Source: Runella sp. (GTDB taxonomy: Bacteria; Bacteroidota; Bacteroidia; Cytophagales; Spirosomataceae). Taken from it: a stretch of 64,000 nucleotides of DNA. Location: positions 1-64,000 of the forward strand of contig JALQYJ010000116.1 of assembly GCA_023254175.1 (NCBI GenBank). Reading direction: 5' to 3'. Under the pieces are notes generated by a model, which saw only the letters and a program-made list of their open reading frames with translations, ran no database searches and was not told the origin of the DNA. Of this stretch, positions 62,386-64,000 are shown one piece after another (the first letter of the stretch is position 1; each line of letters starts with the position of its first letter). The translations under genes and the position numbers were made by a program.

Positions 62386-63345
62386 ATGAATTTCAACTAC
62401 GAACTCACACTTGTTGAGTATGTTTTTATTGCTGCGTTTCTGATTTTGTACAGTGTTTACATTGGACGAACCCTCTACGTAGCCAAGGCGCTGGGAAGTA
62501 CGGCTCGGGGAGTCGTCATCAAATTCTTCTTGCGTACCATTTACATTGCACTGATGATTATAGCCCTGCTTGGGCCTTTTTTTGGAGAACCCGAACGTGA
62601 TATCATCGCCGAGGGAAAAGACATTATGGTAATGGTAGATGTTTCAAAATCGATGGATGCAAGCGATGTGCAACCATCGCGCCTTGAAAAAGTAAAATTT
62701 GAAGTACAACGCTTGAGTACATCTCTGAATGGTAACCGATTTGGGCTCATGGTTTTTTCAAGTAGCCCTTTCTTACAAGCTCCCCTTACATTTGACCTAA
62801 ACGCATTTAATCTATTCACCCAAACCCTCAATACTTCATTGGTAAGTAATACTGGAACCGATATTTGTAGCGCCTTAGACTTAGGGGTTGAGAAACTTAC
62901 CCAGAACCGTTCGGCCAATACGTCAAAAATTCTACTATTATTTACCGATGGCGAAAATTTTGGGGCTTGTGAGCGCAAGACATTTTCTGATATTAAAAAG
63001 TTTGATCTGAAACTGATAATTGTGGGAGTGGGGACAACTAATGGTGGTCGTATTAAAGACGGCTCAAACTGGGTAAAAGATGAAAATGGGCAAATAGTCA
63101 TTACTCACCTCAACAACGCTTATCTGGGAGACTTAGCCAAATCAACCAACGGCAACTATTTTGAAATTAGTGGCCAACAAAACGCTATTGTCGACGTAAT
63201 TGAAGCCATAAATTCGGTGGAAAACCGCCTGATTGATAGCCGAAAAGTGGCCGTTGTAAGTAATAAATATAGGTATTTTCTAATGGTTGCACTCGTTTTA
63301 ATTGCCCTAGATATCTTAGTGACAGTGTCGACCTTCCAAGTATAG
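62386..63345 (+). CDS. VWA-domain protein of the BatA/BatB type
   Basis: 319 residues. Two membrane helices at the start (VEYVFIAAFLILYSVYIG and LRTIYIALMIIALLGPFFG) and one at the end (YRYFLMVALVLIALDILVTV) flank a von Willebrand A domain. The MIDAS motif is intact in MVMVDVSKSMDASDVQPSR, with TNTGTD-like Thr and LLLFTDGEN. BatA/BatB proteins occur in aerotolerance operons of Bacteroides, normally with MoxR, BatC-E genes; those are not seen here, so it may be a stand-alone paralogue. Downstream is the permease gene, 39 bases away. Confidence 0.82.
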   Translation: MNFNYELTLVEYVFIAAFLILYSVYIGRTLYVAKALGSTARGVVIKFFLRTIYIALMIIALLGPFFGEPERDIIAEGKDIMVMVDVSKSMDASDVQPSRLEKVKFEVQRLSTSLNGNRFGLMVFSSSPFLQAPLTFDLNAFNLFTQTLNTSLVSNTGTDICSALDLGVEKLTQNRSANTSKILLLFTDGENFGACERKTFSDIKKFDLKLIIVGVGTTNGGRIKDGSNWVKDENGQIVITHLNNAYLGDLAKSTNGNYFEISGQQNAIVDVIEAINSVENRLIDSRKVAVVSNKYRYFLMVALVLIALDILVTVSTFQV

Positions 63346-63384
63346 GTCGGTTTTTTTATTTTTTACTAAACCCACTACCCCACC

Positions 63385-64000
63385 GTGTCGGAATCAACAA
63401 ACAACACCCACTTAGAGGCTTCACTAACCCCTACTCTGCTATGGGGTCTTGGCGTAGGATATGTTATTTCTGGAATGTACTTCGGCTGGAATTTTGGCCT
63501 AGAAAAAGGAGGTACCCTTGGTATGTCCCTAGCTACGGGTCTCGTTGTTATCATGTATGTTTGTTTTACTTTTGGATACGCCGAACTTGCTTGTGCGATT
63601 CCTAAAGCTGGAGGAGTCTTCGACTATGCCACCCGCGCTTTTGGCCGCAATTGGGGCTTTTTGGCAGGAATAGCTCAAGTGATTGAATTTGTCTTGGCAC
63701 CTCCCGCTATTGCCGTTGGGATTGGCGCCCACGTCAATCTATTTTTTCCCGAATTGCCGCCTACTTATGCCGCTGTAAGCGCGTATTTTGTTTTTACGTT
63801 ACTGAATATAATTGGGGTAAAACTTGCAGCTACCTTTGAGCTTTTAATTTCATTTGTAGCCGTAGCAGGCCTTTTGCTGTTTGCTTGCCTTACGTTTGGG
63901 CACGTTTCGGTTCAAAATTTATCACACAACGCCCTTCCTAACGGTTGGTCAGGTGTATGGTCGGCAATTCCTTTTGCCATTTGGTTTTTTCTTGGTATCG
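63385..64000 (+). CDS. Ethanolamine permease-like amino acid/polyamine transporter, partial
   Basis: Starts with a GTG at 63385 and runs off the window, showing 205 codons. An in-frame stop lies just upstream (TAA at 63367-63369), so this is the first possible start. The APC-family beginning LLWGLGVGYVISGMYFGWNF and GLEKGGTLGMSLATGLVVIM, then FGYAELACAIPKAGGVFDYA and AFGRNWGFLAGIAQVIEFVL, match bacterial ethanolamine permeases closely. It may take up ethanolamine as a carbon or nitrogen source. The rest of the protein is outside the window. Confidence 0.82.
   Translation, partial: MSESTNNTHLEASLTPTLLWGLGVGYVISGMYFGWNFGLEKGGTLGMSLATGLVVIMYVCFTFGYAELACAIPKAGGVFDYATRAFGRNWGFLAGIAQVIEFVLAPPAIAVGIGAHVNLFFPELPPTYAAVSAYFVFTLLNIIGVKLAATFELLISFVAVAGLLLFACLTFGHVSVQNLSHNALPNGWSGVWSAIPFAIWFFLGI

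Overview
The window looks like a chromosome segment of a Bacteroidota bacterium, most likely a Cytophagales member of the Spirosoma/Runella type; genus is a guess. Reasons: a SusC/SusD pair, two ASPIC/UnbV-type and GH3-beta-lactamase proteins typical of the phylum, promoters with a TAnnTTTG -7 box and little Shine-Dalgarno, RimB/RimK, a Nudix-type regulator, an SufCD pair and small SxtJ/DUF5989 proteins. No phage, insertion sequence, CRISPR array or rRNA was seen; there is one tRNA (Leu, TAG).

Layout. 1-8.3 kb: start of pckA (cut by the window edge), a secreted GH3/beta-lactamase fusion, a 2-hydroxyacid dehydrogenase, sufD and sufC, and a secreted dienelactone hydrolase. 8.3-12.8 kb: a decay zone in which two intact genes (a double Usp protein and a secreted protein of unknown function) sit among remnants of five genes: a blaI-like repressor, probably its M56/BlaR partner, an AAA-ATPase-like/nuclease protein, an O-methyltransferase and a Crp/Fnr regulator. 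12.8-19.1 kb: housekeeping genes (tig, tRNA-Leu, rel, a Fur-family regulator, purA). 19.1-21.4 kb: a Nudix-fold regulator and the rimB-rimK pair. 21.9-32 kb: SusC, SusD, a GT2 glycosyltransferase, a small secreted protein and a large FG-GAP/ASPIC lipoprotein.

32-40.7 kb: holB, an SQR-like flavoprotein, a HopJ-family protein, and an AraC regulator divergent from a three-gene set (PhyH dioxygenase, zinc alcohol dehydrogenase, FrmB-like esterase), then a HEAT-repeat DNA alkylation repair protein. 40.7-51.6 kb: a large membrane protein combining an NTT-like transporter region, HEAT repeats and a cNMP domain; two tandem histidine kinases; an operon of M20 peptidase, S9-type hydrolase and a possible CotH-like kinase; then a DUF5706 (Pycsar effector family) membrane protein paired with a DinB protein. 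52-55.8 kb: fabH, purS, pssA, an MBL hydrolase and a LOG-family protein.

55.8-59.4 kb is the most interesting block: a carbamoyltransferase, an SGNH/GDSL hydrolase with membrane anchors, a 49-residue DUF5989 protein and an SxtJ-family membrane protein, the same four gene types as sxtI-L of the saxitoxin cluster but here in a non-toxin setting. 59.5-64 kb: a Ppx/GppA protein, a fatty acid hydroxylase, a Sua5-type tRNA modification enzyme, a BatA-like VWA protein and the start of an ethanolamine permease. Short GC-rich inverted elements of one family recur in the window, one of them inside the GH3 gene.
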